Assembly (NCBI GenBank): GCA_035582835.1
Contig: JAYKAV010000307.1
Location: forward strand, 60,100-124,099
Source of the DNA: Phoebastria nigripes
Taxonomy: Eukaryota > Chordata > Aves > Procellariiformes > Diomedeidae
Reading direction: 5' to 3'
DNA: 64,000 nucleotides
Below the pieces are notes generated by a model. The model saw only the letters and a program-made list of their open reading frames with translations, made no database searches and was not told where the DNA came from. Every line of letters starts with the position of its first letter. The first letter of the stretch is position 1. This document shows, in pieces, positions 13,030 to 31,024 of the stretch. The translations under genes and the position numbers were made by a program.

Positions 13030-16000
13030 GTGCAACTTAAACAGCTGGAGTGCACATTGTACACCCTTTTTTTTCTGAAGAATTTAAAGTTTTCAGAGGT
13101 CTAGGCAAACAGCAGAACATCCACCAAAACCAAAGGCTTTCTTCCTATTTTAATACACTGATTAGTGGTATTTGTCCAAGGCATGTTTCCCATCCTGAAA
13201 GCTTAGAGATAAAATCAGTCACTCTTAAAACATTTAACACATGGTGGGTGGTGGGAGCGTGGCAATGAATTCTGAAGTGATCTATATTGTACAACTCCAG
13301 TTACCACCCTGCCCCATCCCCCTTGCCTCCCTGCAATTAGACAGGTCCTGCTCTAATATGGAGGAGGAGGATGGAGTCCGCACAGGAACCTGGTTAAAGT
13401 GTATTCATCACTTTAACCCAGGGCGGGGAAAAACCCAAACCCAACCAACAGAAATATACAAAGCCGCCCCCATACAATTTAGAAGAGGGTCACGTTTGTG
13501 ACAATGATATGGGTGCTGGGGAATGATTTAAATGGAACAAAACCAATCTCCGTTTCAGTTCTTGCCTAGAAAGTTTGGAATCTGGGGACTGGCATTTCTT
13601 TTATGATTTAAAATTCTTGCCAGTGTAAGGCACCACTGAGATATGGATGCAACTTATAACAGGGAAAGTGAGCTTGCCAGGAGCTAAAGTAACCTGTACT
13701 GAGCTTTGCTAGCAGGGTCTTCTTTCTCTGTCAGCAAGTTGCACCTTTACTAGAAGTTTTTGCAGGCACAAACACCTATGATCCTACTTTGGGATATCCT
13801 GGACCATATTAATATGTCACCAGAAGACTGTGGTGTAAGACCAAGCTCCTGGATACTTCCTGGAATTTTTTCATTCCTGCAGTTCTGAGCTGCTGTTCTT
13901 CCATGCAGACTTGTGTGCCTTTGCAAACCTCTCTTTGTAGTCTTAATTTTGTTATTTAGTTCTGTTAACTAAAACAGTGGCATTTTCTATCCACATACAG
14001 ACCCATCTTAGAAACATCATTTCCAAGGCGATGAAGATGCTATTACTTTTCACCAGTTACTATTATTAAAATCATTCATAGCAGCATTTTAGAGCATCAT
14101 ATCTTCTATCTGCCAGGAAGGCTGTGAAGGGCAGACAAAACTTGTACCTATTTGTGTCAGGATAGAGGAATTCAAACAGATTTAGTGATTTTGATTTAGC
14201 TATCCAAGAAATTTTGGTGGTGGACTCTCTTATTTCAGAGTAAAAGTAACTACCATGAGTAGCACTAATGTGTTTATCAGAAATAAGGAACTCCGTACAG
14301 ACATGTGTAAATGTCTTATTTTGGAAGAGGGCCACCACAGGCAGAGGAATTACATGAAGAATAACCTACCTAGCCCAAACTTAACATTTAAAATGATTCT
14401 GCCACTCTTGAGAGTTTTATACCAAGAAAAGTTTTCTGCTGATATTTTTAAGTCATGCAGGGCCGGGGCATGTATACTGCACTGCAAGCGCACCACTGTG
14501 TGTGCAGTCCCCAGTCATATGTGCGTGACTGTGCGGTACACAGTCCTACCGACAATACTGCACACTGATAGCAATAGTGGATGCTGAGAAAGTTATGTTA
14601 CTTTAATGTTACATTTTTCAATCCAAAGTAGAAATAACTGGCACAAAAGTCTGAAATTACAGAGGTTCTTTAGTAAACTCTTGAGGGCTTCCAACTAAAT
14701 TATTGCATATAGATGGCCTTATATAGACATGCTTGGAAAGGGCTGAATTGATCACATTTGTGTACAAGCAAGACTTAAGTTATTGTGTGGTGCAGGGCAA
14801 ACTCCTTTGAATCCCATCTGCTATCCTCTTTGTTACTTGTGGAGGAAATAGGCACAGGCCCTTTTAACCTGAAATGATCCTTTTCTACTTCAATCAGTCA
14901 TGAATGGTTAGATTCCTTTAAATTCCCCCTCTGACAAGGTTAATCCTGTCCTAATCACGGCATCCACGTGTAACCTCTTTGCCCTGTATCCCGGAAACCA
15001 ATAAATGTGAAAGCCAGTGATTAAAAATTATATCCATCTTGCAATTCTATAGGGATAGAAAAGAATTAGTCATACTCAAATCTGTTTTCTCCTATTTTTT
15101 TTTCTCTTTTATATTCCAACTAAAATGGGAGCCTTTTTTTAAAATAGTATAATGAAAACTGTATCAGTGCATTGAAAACATTCACTTATTCAAAGCACAT
15201 ACAAAATTTAGAGTTTAAATAGTAGAAGTCTTCAGCCCTGCAAAGCCCTTCATATCTTTGTTTAAACAAAACGTAATTTTAAATTTTATGTCTTGTTTGA
15301 ATGTCCTACATCTGGAATTTTTCTTCTTCATTTGGAAAAAGAAAACAATTAGATGTGCTTAAAGGATGGTTAGCTTTGGCAAACACAGCTCAAAAGAGGA
15401 AGCAGAGGGAAGTGAATCAGGCCACATTCTGCATTGCTATGTTCTTCGCAGGGTCACGTAAGCCATGCCAAGAGCATATGCGATCTGTTTTATTTGCTGA
15501 CTTCAGTTATTTAAACTGTTGGCAGAATAATGCTTACAGAGTGCCGGTATAAATAAAAGATAAGAGGTGAGTAAAGAAAATGAAAGATACGTAGAACTTG
15601 GTGAGGCCAGGCAGTGCGCAGATGTATGTGGAAGTGTGGGAGAGATTCTCTGTGCATCTTCTTTGTTCCTCCTTTCTCAACAAAGGGGACTTTTAAGCAT
15701 TGATCCATCTGCGTTTACTGCAACAGCAAAAGAGCAGCTATGCTGAAAGCTCACAAGTAGTTAAGCAAGTGTCTCTTAAAGCCATACAGATGTTTCTGGA
15801 ATAATAGCTTTGTACACAAACTATATTGAGTGGTAATTGTCCAGCCTCCAAATAAATACAAATGCTAAATAAATCTAGATAATCTACATAAAAGAAGTGT
15901 TTATTTGTAAGATTAAAAATCCTGTAAAGAGTGCATACCTAATAAAACATAAGCTGGGCCTTAAAAAGTCTCCACTACTGATAGTGTTGAACCTGCTTTA

Positions 16001-17983
16001 TGATCCGGGTAGCCCACAACTCAGTAGGACATTTCCACTACAGTACCTGTCTTGATTAAAAACAGCAAGCTTCTCCACTAAATNTAACACTTTGCTTTGT
16101 TTTTACTGCAGTGATCAAAATACCTCCAAGAAAGAACCCTTAAATCACTCAGTCTATATCAAAATGCACATATGAACTACAACTTATTTACTGAAAAGTT
16201 AAGCATCCAAGTTGCCCNAGTGTTTTTGTTACATCAGTGTATTTTGCAAAAAGTTGATTTGATACAGCAGAGATGCTGGGCTAACAGGAACTGTGACATC
16301 AAAAGGGAACTTTTCAGAGGTTTGGCATTCTTGAGGTACTTTTAAATAATCTCTCCAATAATTACCTACCAACAGCCTTCATCTGTTCATTTTTAGGTTA
16401 ATGGATTAGGGTCTCTGAGTATTCGTTGACATTAGGGGAGTGCACATCAGACCATTGAAAGACATGGTTAAATCAATGGGTCCATTCAAATATTGCAAGT
16501 GAAGGGGGTCTTAAAGTTTCTAGGACGCCATATGCTTGCTAGTTTTGCAATATCGAGACATGAAGTAGGATAAAGAGGAACAAAACTGAGGAGAAATTTA
16601 CAGTAAAAATATTCTAAAACATTTACACACTCATAAAGGCAACATGAAGAACTCCTTCATTGTACTGTTGCTGAACAGAATGGCATGTGCTTCTTTCCCT
16701 ACACCAAAAGTCTGCATATAGCGTTCATTTTCAATCACACACATAAAATGTGGAATCACTGTATTGCTTGGTGCTTTCTTGCTGAAGTTTATTGATATAC
16801 TATGGAACCCTGAAACTAAGATAACTGAATCTTTACAGTCGTTAACTTTACTCTGTTACCCCCTACAGCATTGGATGTGTTCAGAACAAAATAACTTTAG
16901 AAGATACTAATTACAAATTTTACTCCATTTCTGCTATTAATGGTAGAATAAGCTATGGCCCTTGAGTTTTCCATTTCCTTTCTTTTGTTATTTATCATTT
17001 GTCACCTTACAAAACAAATTGACAAATATTTGCCTGTAATAGCTTACCAGTGCTTACAAAACATAAGATTAATTTATAGGCTATAGTTGCCATACTGACA
17101 GCTGTTCTTGTTCACTGCCCAGGGCCATACACACAGAGGACAATGAATACACAAAAGACAGTTAAGTCCCCACATTCTGCATAAACCATCGTAATCTATG
17201 AACCTGCACAGGTAAACTATATACAGTTTCTCTTGAATCTTCCTGAATTCCCAGCCCTTATTTTATCTTGTGTCAAGAAATCGCAGTCTAGTCATTGTTA
17301 ATCAAAAAACTTCCTTCTCTTTCCTCCTGTGTTCCACCTCAGTTTCACTGAAATTTGTCTTGTTTTAGTATTATGAGAAGCAGTAAATACATATGCCTCA
17401 GCTGTCTTCTTTGCACCATTCAATATTGTGTATATTTTGAATAACATCTCTTCTTACTCATCTACTTTCTGAAGTCGGTAGTCTGAAAAGGTTATCTTAG
17501 TCTGTCTTTGAGTCTGACTTATTTCTGCTTTATTCTATTTCACGATTAGATTCACCACAGCTGACAATTCTCTAGCATCAAGAAGCCAGATCTATCAGCA
17601 GATAATAACCCATGAACTTTAGACTCTTGACTATCTACATGTGGAAAAAACCCCAACATTCACTATTGGTGACACCCCAAAGAAGTGATATTTCATTAGT
17701 TACCTAGGCTGGAAATAAGTCCTCTCTATATGGTAAAGGCACCCATTTATCATGTAAGTACAATGGAGAATGCCAAATACATTTTTTTCAGACTGTAGTC
17801 AACACTCTCAGCCTGTCTCGTCATTCTAAAATACTGCAACTAAAAAATAAAAGGATTATGAAGGGGATCATGAAGGCAACTTCCCAGCATCCCATATAGA
17901 AATTTTTAAGACTAGCCACATTTTTTCACAGTGACTTCTCCAAGGCAATTCCTGTATTTGTGTTTTTTGTGTATTAGAGTTTC

Positions 17984-18305
17984 TTTAGGTTGGGATGAGC
18001 CTCTGGAGGCCATCTGGTCCAACACCCTGCTCAAAGCAGGGCCACTGTAGACCAATTTGCTCAGGCTANGTCTAGTCAAGTTTTGAACATCTTAAAGGAT
18101 GGAGATTCCACAGCCCCTCTGGGCAACCTGTTACAGGGCTTGACGGATCTCCTGGTTAAAAAATTCTTCATAAATAATCATAATTTCCATTGTTGCAGCT
18201 TGTGTCCCTTGTCTTTTGTCCTTTACTGCGCACCTCTGAGAGGAGCCTGGGTCTGTCTTCTCTGTACCCTCCCATCAGGTGGCTGAAGGCAGCAAGTGTG
18301 ACACC
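17984..18305 (-). mobile_element. CR1 LINE 3'-end fragment
   Basis: In the plus-strand reading the block starts with TTTAGGTTGGGATGAGCC and runs on through CATCTGGTCCAACACCCTGC, CTCAAAGCAGGG, GGATGGAGATTCCAC and CTCTGGGCAACCTG to CTCCCATCAGG. This is the characteristic order of the reverse complement of the CR1 3' region, so the element lies on the minus strand with its 3' end at left. It is 5'-truncated, as most CR1 copies are, and lacks the usual terminal octamer repeats at its left end. It sits inside the presumed first intron, antisense to MFAP3L. Confidence 0.85.
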
Positions 18306-21300
18306 AAGTGGCTGAGCACACATGGCCGGGGCAGTATCACACAGCCCTGATCAGAAGTTCTAAAAGATTCCCAGGCAGCTGAAAGCAGCTGAAGAGACTG
18401 AAACATGCACATAGCTGGGAACTGCTGCCCAGTTGGGAAGCCCCAGTCTAGATGTGCAGAAGGAAGCTCTTCATCTTACAAACATAACCAGCGTGCCACC
18501 TATTCAACATAGCTAGGGAAGCAGAAAACCATGAAGTTATGAAGGACTGAAATCCCCCCACAGAGAATGAACAGAGCAGCTCTTTCAGAACCAAGCCTTA
18601 ATATTTTATTGACTTGCATATGACTAGAAAAATAAGTCAGAAAGTTTCTGCGAGTTCTAAATGAGTGACATTTCTCTTCATCTGCTGGTCTGGACCCTAA
18701 TAGCTTAACCTTTTCAGTAGGTGGTTCTCACTCTTAAGCCTATGAACTGGCAGTGAGCTTCTCGCCTCCTGTGTGGCATAAGTTCCTTCATTTGCATTCC
18801 TGTTCCAGTAAAACCTGTTAACTGCTACTTTTGCCCACTCTGTAAAGGCATTGCCCATGGAAACTAGAAAGGTAGTAAGTAGTTTTTAAATAATAAAGAA
18901 TTAGTTTTAATTTTGTTTTGTAGCATCACCCTTGATACTTATTTATAGACGAACGAGAACTAGAATGAAAATAATTTCATTTTCTTGATCACTTACAAGT
19001 CAAGGAAGATAGCATTGGGATATTAAAGCTATAGGAGCATAATTTATGCATTACACAATAAGCTGGCTTCTTGTGCTTCACTTTTGAATTGAATAACCTC
19101 ACAGTTAATAGGATTACACATTATTCCAAGAACAAGAACAGGACAGTCTTGCAGAAGTGAGTGAGCCAGGAAAAGGTATGCATCACTGCCCTCCTTTTCT
19201 GTTCTTTTGTGCTCTGTCATCATGTTGTTCTGCGCAAATGCAGTACTGACAAACGTGGCCCCTCACCCACAGTCATTTTCTTTGGTGGCAGTAATACTGG
19301 GAAGCAAACTCACCTGTGACATGAAAAAATAAATGGTCAATCAGAACATGTCTCTGAGTGATTAATGTTCCCAGCCAGTCCGAGCTGTAAGTGTCTTCTG
19401 TTTAGACTGATGCTTGATTTTGGACAGAGAAGTTTTAACCTCAGTTTTTGTCCCTGTTTCACATAGTTAGGAGTAATACCACCACCCTGCAGCTGTGCTT
19501 GTTCTGGTGCACATTCCAGGGAACTTCTCTGGAAAGAAATGCATAGAGAGCACGCTAGAGCTGGCTATCGTGTCACTTACTTAGAAGAAAAGCCTGTCGT
19601 AGTTCCCTCATGTGGCTCAAGTCTCGTGCAATTTTCCTTGGAAGTTAATCCAGCAAGCAGTAAATCTGTTACTTCCGTATTTTCAGTTTATACCATTTGG
19701 GTTGGGGAAGAAAAAAACAAAACTATTTAATGTAAGGACCACTGGCAACCATCTTTCAGTGGTAAATCTTGCTACAGATACAATATGGCAGGGTAAGTTA
19801 TCTATATATATGTTCTAGGTGCTGGAGAAGAGTTTGGGGATTCCTCTGATTCCATCTTGGGAGGTAAGCCTGACCCTGACTACAGCTTCAGGTGGAAAAG
19901 GTAGCTCAGAATAGCTGGGGGTGTTCTTTTTCCTTTTCGTGCACCACAGTTTTAACATTTTAAGAAAAAAAAAAGGGGAAAAAAGTGTATGTAAACACAT
20001 TAATTATTAAATATATTACAAACTTTTACTTTTTATAAGTCTTTTACAGGTAGCTCATGTGCTTTGGGGATGGGAGAAAGGAATGTTTACATTCCTTCCA
20101 TGACCAGAAATTTAACTTTTTGTTTATAGTGACCCTTTTGTGGCAAAAATGCTCCCAGAGACTCAGTCTGTTCCCACAGAGCAATCCTCAATATTGCAGG
20201 TGTCCTCCTTCATTACTGTCCTGTATTACTCTCAGTCCTGAGGAGTTATTACAGGAATCTTTGTTTTAGTCTAGTCAATCCAGCTTTCTCTGACTTCAGG
20301 TCAGATTAAAAGGTTACAATTTTGGCTGCCTTCATCAGGTTTATCATGGGCCACAGCTAATTACCGCCTATCATGGCCAAGATCCAGGGTGACAACACTG
20401 TGCCCACTTCTCCGATATTCTGGATTCTCTTGCTTCTTTGCCAGAAGTGGGCAGACATCACTAGCAGTCCTATTTCGGTCTCTGTAGCCTTCTCCCCATT
20501 TAGTTGTGTGATTGAATCATAACCCATTACATCACTTATGTTTAACAAAGCAGCTGGCTCCCAGATTTGTTTTCCCTGATATCCTCAGGCTGCTATTGTG
20601 CCTACGGCAAAGCAGTAGGATGGAAACTCTCAGGAAATCTGCCTTTGCACCAGAGTCTGTTGTGAGCACATTTTCCACCCTTTCAGTTCTCTCTCTCTGC
20701 TTCTTCCTGCTATCCTAACCTGACTCCAGCATTTTTGGTGCTGCCCAACAGGTTAGCAGAGGGTCCTGGACATATAGTTCCCTGCATGGCCATCCTTTAA
20801 CTTTCTTGTGCTAGGTGAGGCTGAGAAAACCTTCTTTGTGGTTTCTTCCATTTTTTTGTTCCCCACTAACAGTGCAGAGGGTGCACACCAAAGAAAAGAT
20901 TCCCTATCACTTCCTAGTTGCCCTGGGACCATTTGTCTAAACTTGCATCTTAAAACACCGCTCTTCAGAGAGATCTCTCGCTGACTCCTCGAACATACTC
21001 AAGTGTCCATCAAGAGCACTTCCCTGGATGGCATGTGAAAGCAGCAGCCACCATTTCCAAACATTCTGCTTTAAACCTACTGCCTGGTTATTCCTCATAC
21101 TAGCCATCAAACTGTATTTATTTCAAACAAATGCATCTGCAGAGGTATTTAGCGTTTTCTTAATATTCTTCATTTCAGAAACATACATGGGAAAGTACAT
21201 TCCCAGGAGTGACATGAGTAGGCATGAGTCTCACTCACGCAGTAGACATAAATTATTTGGCTCTGTTTCTTAAAATTTACTGCAGCTATTTATGATTCAA

Positions 21301-22138
21301 TTCTGTGCCAGGGTGAGGGAGTCACTGTTATTTTCAGACAAGTAATTGGCCCTTTGACCATTGTAAGAACCAGTCACATTTGTTATCGCTACATAAAGGT
21401 ACGGGTTTTGCTTTCACATGCTCCGCGTTAAACACAGGTAAATGTACGGAACAGGCATGCCTTACATTGTTACTGCCATCACACACTTTCCAAACATCCA
21501 TCCGCAGCATCCCTGTGCTGTAGGGATTCAGTGGGCCACCAGCTGCCTTGAGCTTCCCAATACACTGCGAGTCCTTCCTTACAGGTTTTCTCTTCACCTG
21601 TTGGGGTGATACTGTTTCATTTCCTTCTGGAATACAAATTGCTCTCCATGCTAAACACCTTTTTTGATTGCTACCGATTTTTCTGCCATCAAAAAATATG
21701 GTAGGCTCAAATACAATAATAACAAACCGCAGCCAGTAATTAGCAACACAAAGCTTAATCAATTTATGTTGTTCTTTTGCCCTTCCCATTGTCTTAATCC
21801 AGCCAGTCTTTGTTCCTGCTCCCTTGCCAGGAAGTGTGACGTGTCTTTTGGCTTTTCTGTATGGCGCAGTGCAGATCTATAACACTGTACAGAAACACTT
21901 TATAGAGTGAATATGTGTAACCATAAAGAATGGCTGTCTCCAAGGTTAATGGAGTAGTAGAAATGAGATGTAAATAGTTACTGAAGTGAATAGACAGAAC
22001 TGAAGGATTTTTTCCAAAGTGCAGATTCAGACAGGCTATACCTATAGAGAACGTCAAAAGCTCAGGCTCTACATGCTTTGCATAATTGGAAATGGATTTC
22101 TGAAGTCATTGTTTATCTAGCTTTATATGACAAATGAG

Positions 22139-22146
22139 ATTTGCAT
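22139..22146 (+). promoter_or_regulatory. Octamer-like motif ATTTGCAT
   Basis: A perfect POU octamer followed at once by a TAAT-type homeobox core (ATTAATTTAA), with a near-octamer CTTTGCAT about 60 bp upstream. Such motifs occur by chance in AT-rich DNA, so this is only a candidate intronic element. Confidence 0.15.
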
Positions 22147-22504
22147 ATTAATTTAAAGTTAAAATTTATTCTGGCTTTTCAAGAAAAATATTTCCACATT
22201 CAATAATTAGAAAAACAGAGAAAAAATGAGGGCAGGCTTGGAGCTGTGACAGGCATTCACGCCATACATGCAGCTTATCTAAAAAAACATAGTTTGTCAT
22301 TTCTAGTAATGATTCATCCTACAAAATGGAGGAAACTATTTTGCTCTTTTAATAACAGTTGTATCTATTTGTATGAAATCAAGTTCATTGCCTTACAGAG
22401 AACAGGGGATGGAGAAGAAAACAACCTAAGTCAAATATTACCAGTGAAAGACAGTAATGTTGTTTTCTTTCTTTTTTGAATAAAGAAGATAAGAGGGAAG
22501 GGGA

Positions 22505-22524
22505 TTGTTTGTTTGTTTGTTTTT
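22505..22524. repeat. (TTTG)n microsatellite
   Basis: Four tandem copies of TTTG followed by T-rich sequence. Confidence 0.8.
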
Positions 22525-23513
22525 ATTTTAGTGTTTCCTTTTTATATGGAACTGACCTAACCTTGTCAGCAGTCATTTTCCATGCTAAGGTAGATGAGTT
22601 ACCATAGTGTCAATGGGATCTTTAATAAAATGTAAACAGTTTTGCAAGTAAAATGTTCATTTGGGGAAGGTTTGTTAAATACTTACTGTTACCTATATTT
22701 GGATTCCAGGTAGGTTCCTCTAATAAGTTTCACTAAGTTTCAATTATTTACCTTGCAAAAACATGAGTAAAACAAATGTAGTTAGATACTCTGATATAAT
22801 TTTAACATCATTTACAGCCCTTAGACTCTGAGTGAAATTTTTGAAGGTGCTCATTTTGAGGCCAACGTTGTGCCCTCAGTCAGTACTGAATGCCAGTTGT
22901 GTTCACTGGGAGCATAATGGGGCCAACAGAGAGCACATTTGTAAACCCCCCTCCCTTCTCTGTCTACAAACTGAAATCACTGTTTAAGAAAGGGCTTATT
23001 GTAGATGATTAGTTGAGGGAAAATATTGTAGTGAGAGTGTGCAAAAAGTATACAGGCAGAATGCTTAATGCCACATAAGGAATGAAAAAGTCCCAACTTC
23101 ATTTGTATCTCAAAGAAACTGTGCCCATAATTATGTCACTAGTGAGTATTTTTCTTTCTAAATCTGCTCTAAAAATGACATTGAAATGACTTTATCAACT
23201 ACTAAATATCCTCTTTCAAGAATATTCTTCCATTCTATGTTTTATTTCAGAAAACTTAAAAAAATGCAGTAGCTTAAGAAAAGTGAATGGTCTGAGATGT
23301 TTTGCTGTATGTGCTATTGTATTTGGACAAAATTGTGTATATTAAGGATTCCAACATCAGCTCCAAAAACCTTTCCTGGAGCAGTTCTTTCTTACACCAT
23401 GTTCCACAATTCACCTAAGACCATGCATGTGACAGAGCTGCAGCACTGAACTGGTAGTGACAGCTTTAACATGCTGTACCTTTGTTTTTCCTGTTGATTT
23501 TGCAAATGTTTTT

Positions 23514-23531
23514 AAAAAAAAAAAAAAAAAA
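23514..23531. repeat. Poly(A) run
   Basis: Eighteen consecutive A residues. No adjoining mobile-element body or target duplication is visible, so it is recorded as a simple repeat. Confidence 0.8.
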
Positions 23532-23826
23532 GAGAAATCTGTAGAACTTTTGGTATAAAACTGTAGCTGTTGCTGTAGCTAAATTGCTGCTAAGTGTCTA
23601 GGTGATAAAAGCCTTCTCCCACGCCTGCCACTCTGAACAACACTATTGTCAGGAAAATGTATGCATCTTTTTCCAGTAAGAATAAGGACTGTGATAACAT
23701 TAGCATTTAGACAAGACACTGAGCTGATGATTGTGAAATGCATTAATGGATGTGTCACTATTTTAAAAGAGCACATCTAATGGATTGTTTATACATGCCA
23801 TCTCATTGTACTTATTTATTTTATAG

Positions 23827-23951
23827 GATATTTTAAACATAAAATTGCACGGATCAAAGTAGAAGTCTCCTGTGACCTCCTCACCTCAAGGGCCTGCGTT
23901 CAACAGAATCAATCCCAGTTCCCAGCCAGTTGCATATACCACTGAAGAAAA
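23827..23951 (+). other. MFAP3L: Probable 5'UTR part of first coding exon
   Basis: Sequence between the candidate acceptor TTTTATAG and the MFAP3L start codon. It has no in-frame upstream ATG close to the start; the context at 23952 (AAAAATGA, with A at -3) is adequate for initiation. The boundary at 23827 is a prediction from the acceptor signal. Confidence 0.4.
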
Positions 23952-24234
23952 ATGAACATACTGAATAGCCACCACTTTTTGTACTTTCTGCCTACCNCAC
24001 ACCTTGTCATCTTATTAGCAGCTTTGACGACTGCTGAGGATGTGACTAATAGCACTTTCAACCGCACTGACACGAACACAGGATCTGTGCCTGTAGTGAT
24101 CTCCCGCATCAACCATATTATAGTCAAGGAGGGGAGTAGTGCCTTGATCGACTGCAATGTCCAAGGTAGTCCTAGTCCACATTACAGGTGGTACAATTCC
24201 AACGGCCGCCTGCTCCAAGAGGAAGAGAATAAAG
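23952..24234 (+). CDS. MFAP3L: MFAP3L coding exon 1: signal peptide and first half of Ig domain
   Basis: This exon encodes residues 1-94 plus one base of codon 95 of microfibril-associated protein 3-like, a small single-pass immunoglobulin-superfamily membrane protein related to MFAP3. Residues 1 to about 28 form a signal peptide (hydrophobic HLVILLAALTTA). N-glycosylation sequons are at N33 (NST) and N37 (NRT). The Ig-like domain begins near residue 46 (SVPVVISRINHIIVKEG); the B-strand cysteine is C68 in SALIDCNV and the C-strand tryptophan is W80 in YRWY. The exon ends at AAAG before GTAAGATC, a strong donor, leaving phase 1. The frame would run into intron and stop 9 codons later if unspliced. 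Codon 16 contains an N (23997), so that residue is unknown (Ser, Pro, Thr or Ala). The residue pattern closely follows vertebrate MFAP3L as I know it, so the identification is firm. Confidence 0.95.
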
Positions 24235-28754
<4,520 letters not shown>

Positions 28755-31000
28755 TAGTTACTCCTGAATCTATGCATAGCAGGAAAATCAGGTGGAGCTC
28801 TTTTAAAAATACATATTGTACTTGCCGCTAAGCCTTACCTGGAGACTATCATAGCAAAAGCATGTGTGTGGATTATTTGGCACTTTCTTCTCAGTTTGAC
28901 TTTAGTTTACCATGATGTCTGGCAGAGTAATTGCTATTACATTAATATTAATTGCTCTTTTCGATTAGGAGTATTTCCAAGAAACATTTACCTCAGCATT
29001 TTCTAGGTTGGAGTCACCTGTAGTGGCCTCCTGGAAGTCATTGGTAGTCTTTGATGTAGGACACTTGAACTTACTAAACATAAAACTAGTTTTCATTTTC
29101 CTCCTTCATTCTCATTATTTCCATCTATTGCATTTTTGCAAATACTATCTTGTGAATTTGAAATATTGCCCAAGAGACAGCACTCCAGTAGCCAAATAAA
29201 ATCCTAATAGATCCCATTTACAAAGCCTGTTTGCTCAGCTGCATTGTGATTTAGAGGGCTATTAAAGAAAGTTAAAATGTTTCCATTTCATTTGAGACCA
29301 CACTGCTTAGGCACAAGGGAAATACTTTTCCCTCTTCCATGGAATGAAGATGCCAACAATTGTTTTTTTCACATTGAGAAACAACTTTGAGGAGTATTTT
29401 ACAGATGGGAAAGCCCGTAAATGTCTTACAGAAAGTTGCAGTCACAACAGCTCTGCAGGGTTTTTTTGCATATATTTGACCATTTTTACTTTGCCAGAAG
29501 TTTATATGGAAAACAGCTGCAAATATGCAAGATGTCTTGTTTTGTAGTAATTTGGTAGGAGTACGTATGCACTACCTTACCAGAAGATATGCAGGTTCCT
29601 TAACAGTCCTGCAAACACCAGTAATTAACTGATGACAAGGCTGAAATGGCAGAAGACCCTTTTATTGGGATTCTCAATTTTGTGCAGATTCATATTCTGA
29701 AAATCAAACCTAAATTCATCTATAAGTGTAAGTTTGAAAGTGTTTTATCCAAACTAAAAAAAAAAAATATAATCAAGTGTCCTGTGAAATTACAATGACG
29801 ATCACACAAACTGTTTACTGTGTTATAATTGCTTTGGTATTTTAAGAACCTCCTACCTGTGTAGGATGTTCACTGCTTGAGTACATGTGGCTCTACCCCA
29901 ATAAAGCTTTAATGATCACACTGATTGTGGCATTGAAAAGGATCACCATTTACGCGAGGAAATGCCAGGAGTGGAAGGGAAGTGATAATTTCTGTTGCAG
30001 ACAGACAATAAAAAAGACCATCTCCGGAGTGAGTCTGGAAAGAAAGCACTTACAAGGAGGATTTTGTGTAGGATTAATAGCATATTACTTAATTACCTGA
30101 CACACATTTAATTTGGAACTAATGAACAAACTATCACCTTACAGTTTTTAAGAAGGACTGTGGTGGAAGTATAGATACTCAAAATAAATCTGGAATCGAG
30201 TATATTGCAGAAAAAGAAGTCACTTAGGTCTATGGGGAGATGGTGCATGGGTGGCTCTCTGGACATTTTATTGAAGTAGCCACATCTACATAAGGTGTCC
30301 ATTGGAGGCAATCAGGTATATTAACTGCACGGGAAATTGAGACCAAACAAAGTCAATGTTGCAGCTATCTAAAAAAACGCTTGAAAATGAACTGAGGTTT
30401 TATGTCAACTTCCTCATGTTAAAGTGCAGAGCTTCATTAGCAGCGTAATACAGGAACACTCCATGACTCATGTAGGTGATGCAGAGAAGGCTCCATATTT
30501 ACCTTTCTATGGTTATTAAAAAAAATACATGTTTAATAACAGACTTCAGATTTTGTGACCAACTTGTGAAAATGAGAGCATTTAGTTGCCTAACGTTTGT
30601 TTGTGCTCACCACAGTGGCAGGCATCTACACAAAATGCATTTACACATGCCCAAAAGGAAACATGCAAGGGCAAAGTCCCTTTAGGAATGTGGCTCGAAA
30701 TATTTTAGTTCCAGTGAAGCAATATAAATCTAGAACACAGGGTAGATTAAGAGAATACCATAAAGAACCTCACTTCTGACCAGGGTGATTGAAAATACTA
30801 CTGATGCAAACTGTTAACTTCTTGTCTGAGTCCAAAGTACATTTCTGTTTAGTGTTCACATCAATTTTTCAAGTCACTTAATTTGCTTCTAGTATGAAAA
30901 AGGACGAGGGCAGAAACAAAAACAGGAATTTGCACTAAATTCTTTTAATTCACCTTAACCTCCTGAAAAGAGGCATCTTGATTTTTCTGCCTGTCCAGCA

Positions 31001-31024
31001 TTTAGAATGCTCATGCATTCTAAA
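31001..31024. repeat. Perfect 10-bp hairpin
   Basis: TTTAGAATGC and its exact reverse complement GCATTCTAAA flank a four-base loop TCAT. If the MFAP3L 3'UTR extends this far the stem would form in the mRNA. It is too short for a microRNA precursor. Confidence 0.7.

Larger units (their letters stand above)
11851..23826 (+). other. MFAP3L: Probable MFAP3L intron 1 (5'UTR intron)
   Basis: About 12 kb between the candidate CpG-island exon and the first coding exon. It ends in a pyrimidine-rich stretch and TTTATAG before 23827, a usable acceptor. The interval is AT-rich and contains a minus-strand CR1 3' fragment at 17984-18305, a (TTTG)n run at 22505-22524, a poly(A) run at 23514-23531 and an octamer-like site at 22139-22146. 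No coding exon is recognisable inside it. An antisense 151-codon open frame at 21334-21789 matches nothing I know. Confidence 0.45.

Noticed and set aside
23514..23531. Poly(A) run as the tail of a retroposed gene copy
   Set aside because: No coding sequence or target duplication precedes it.
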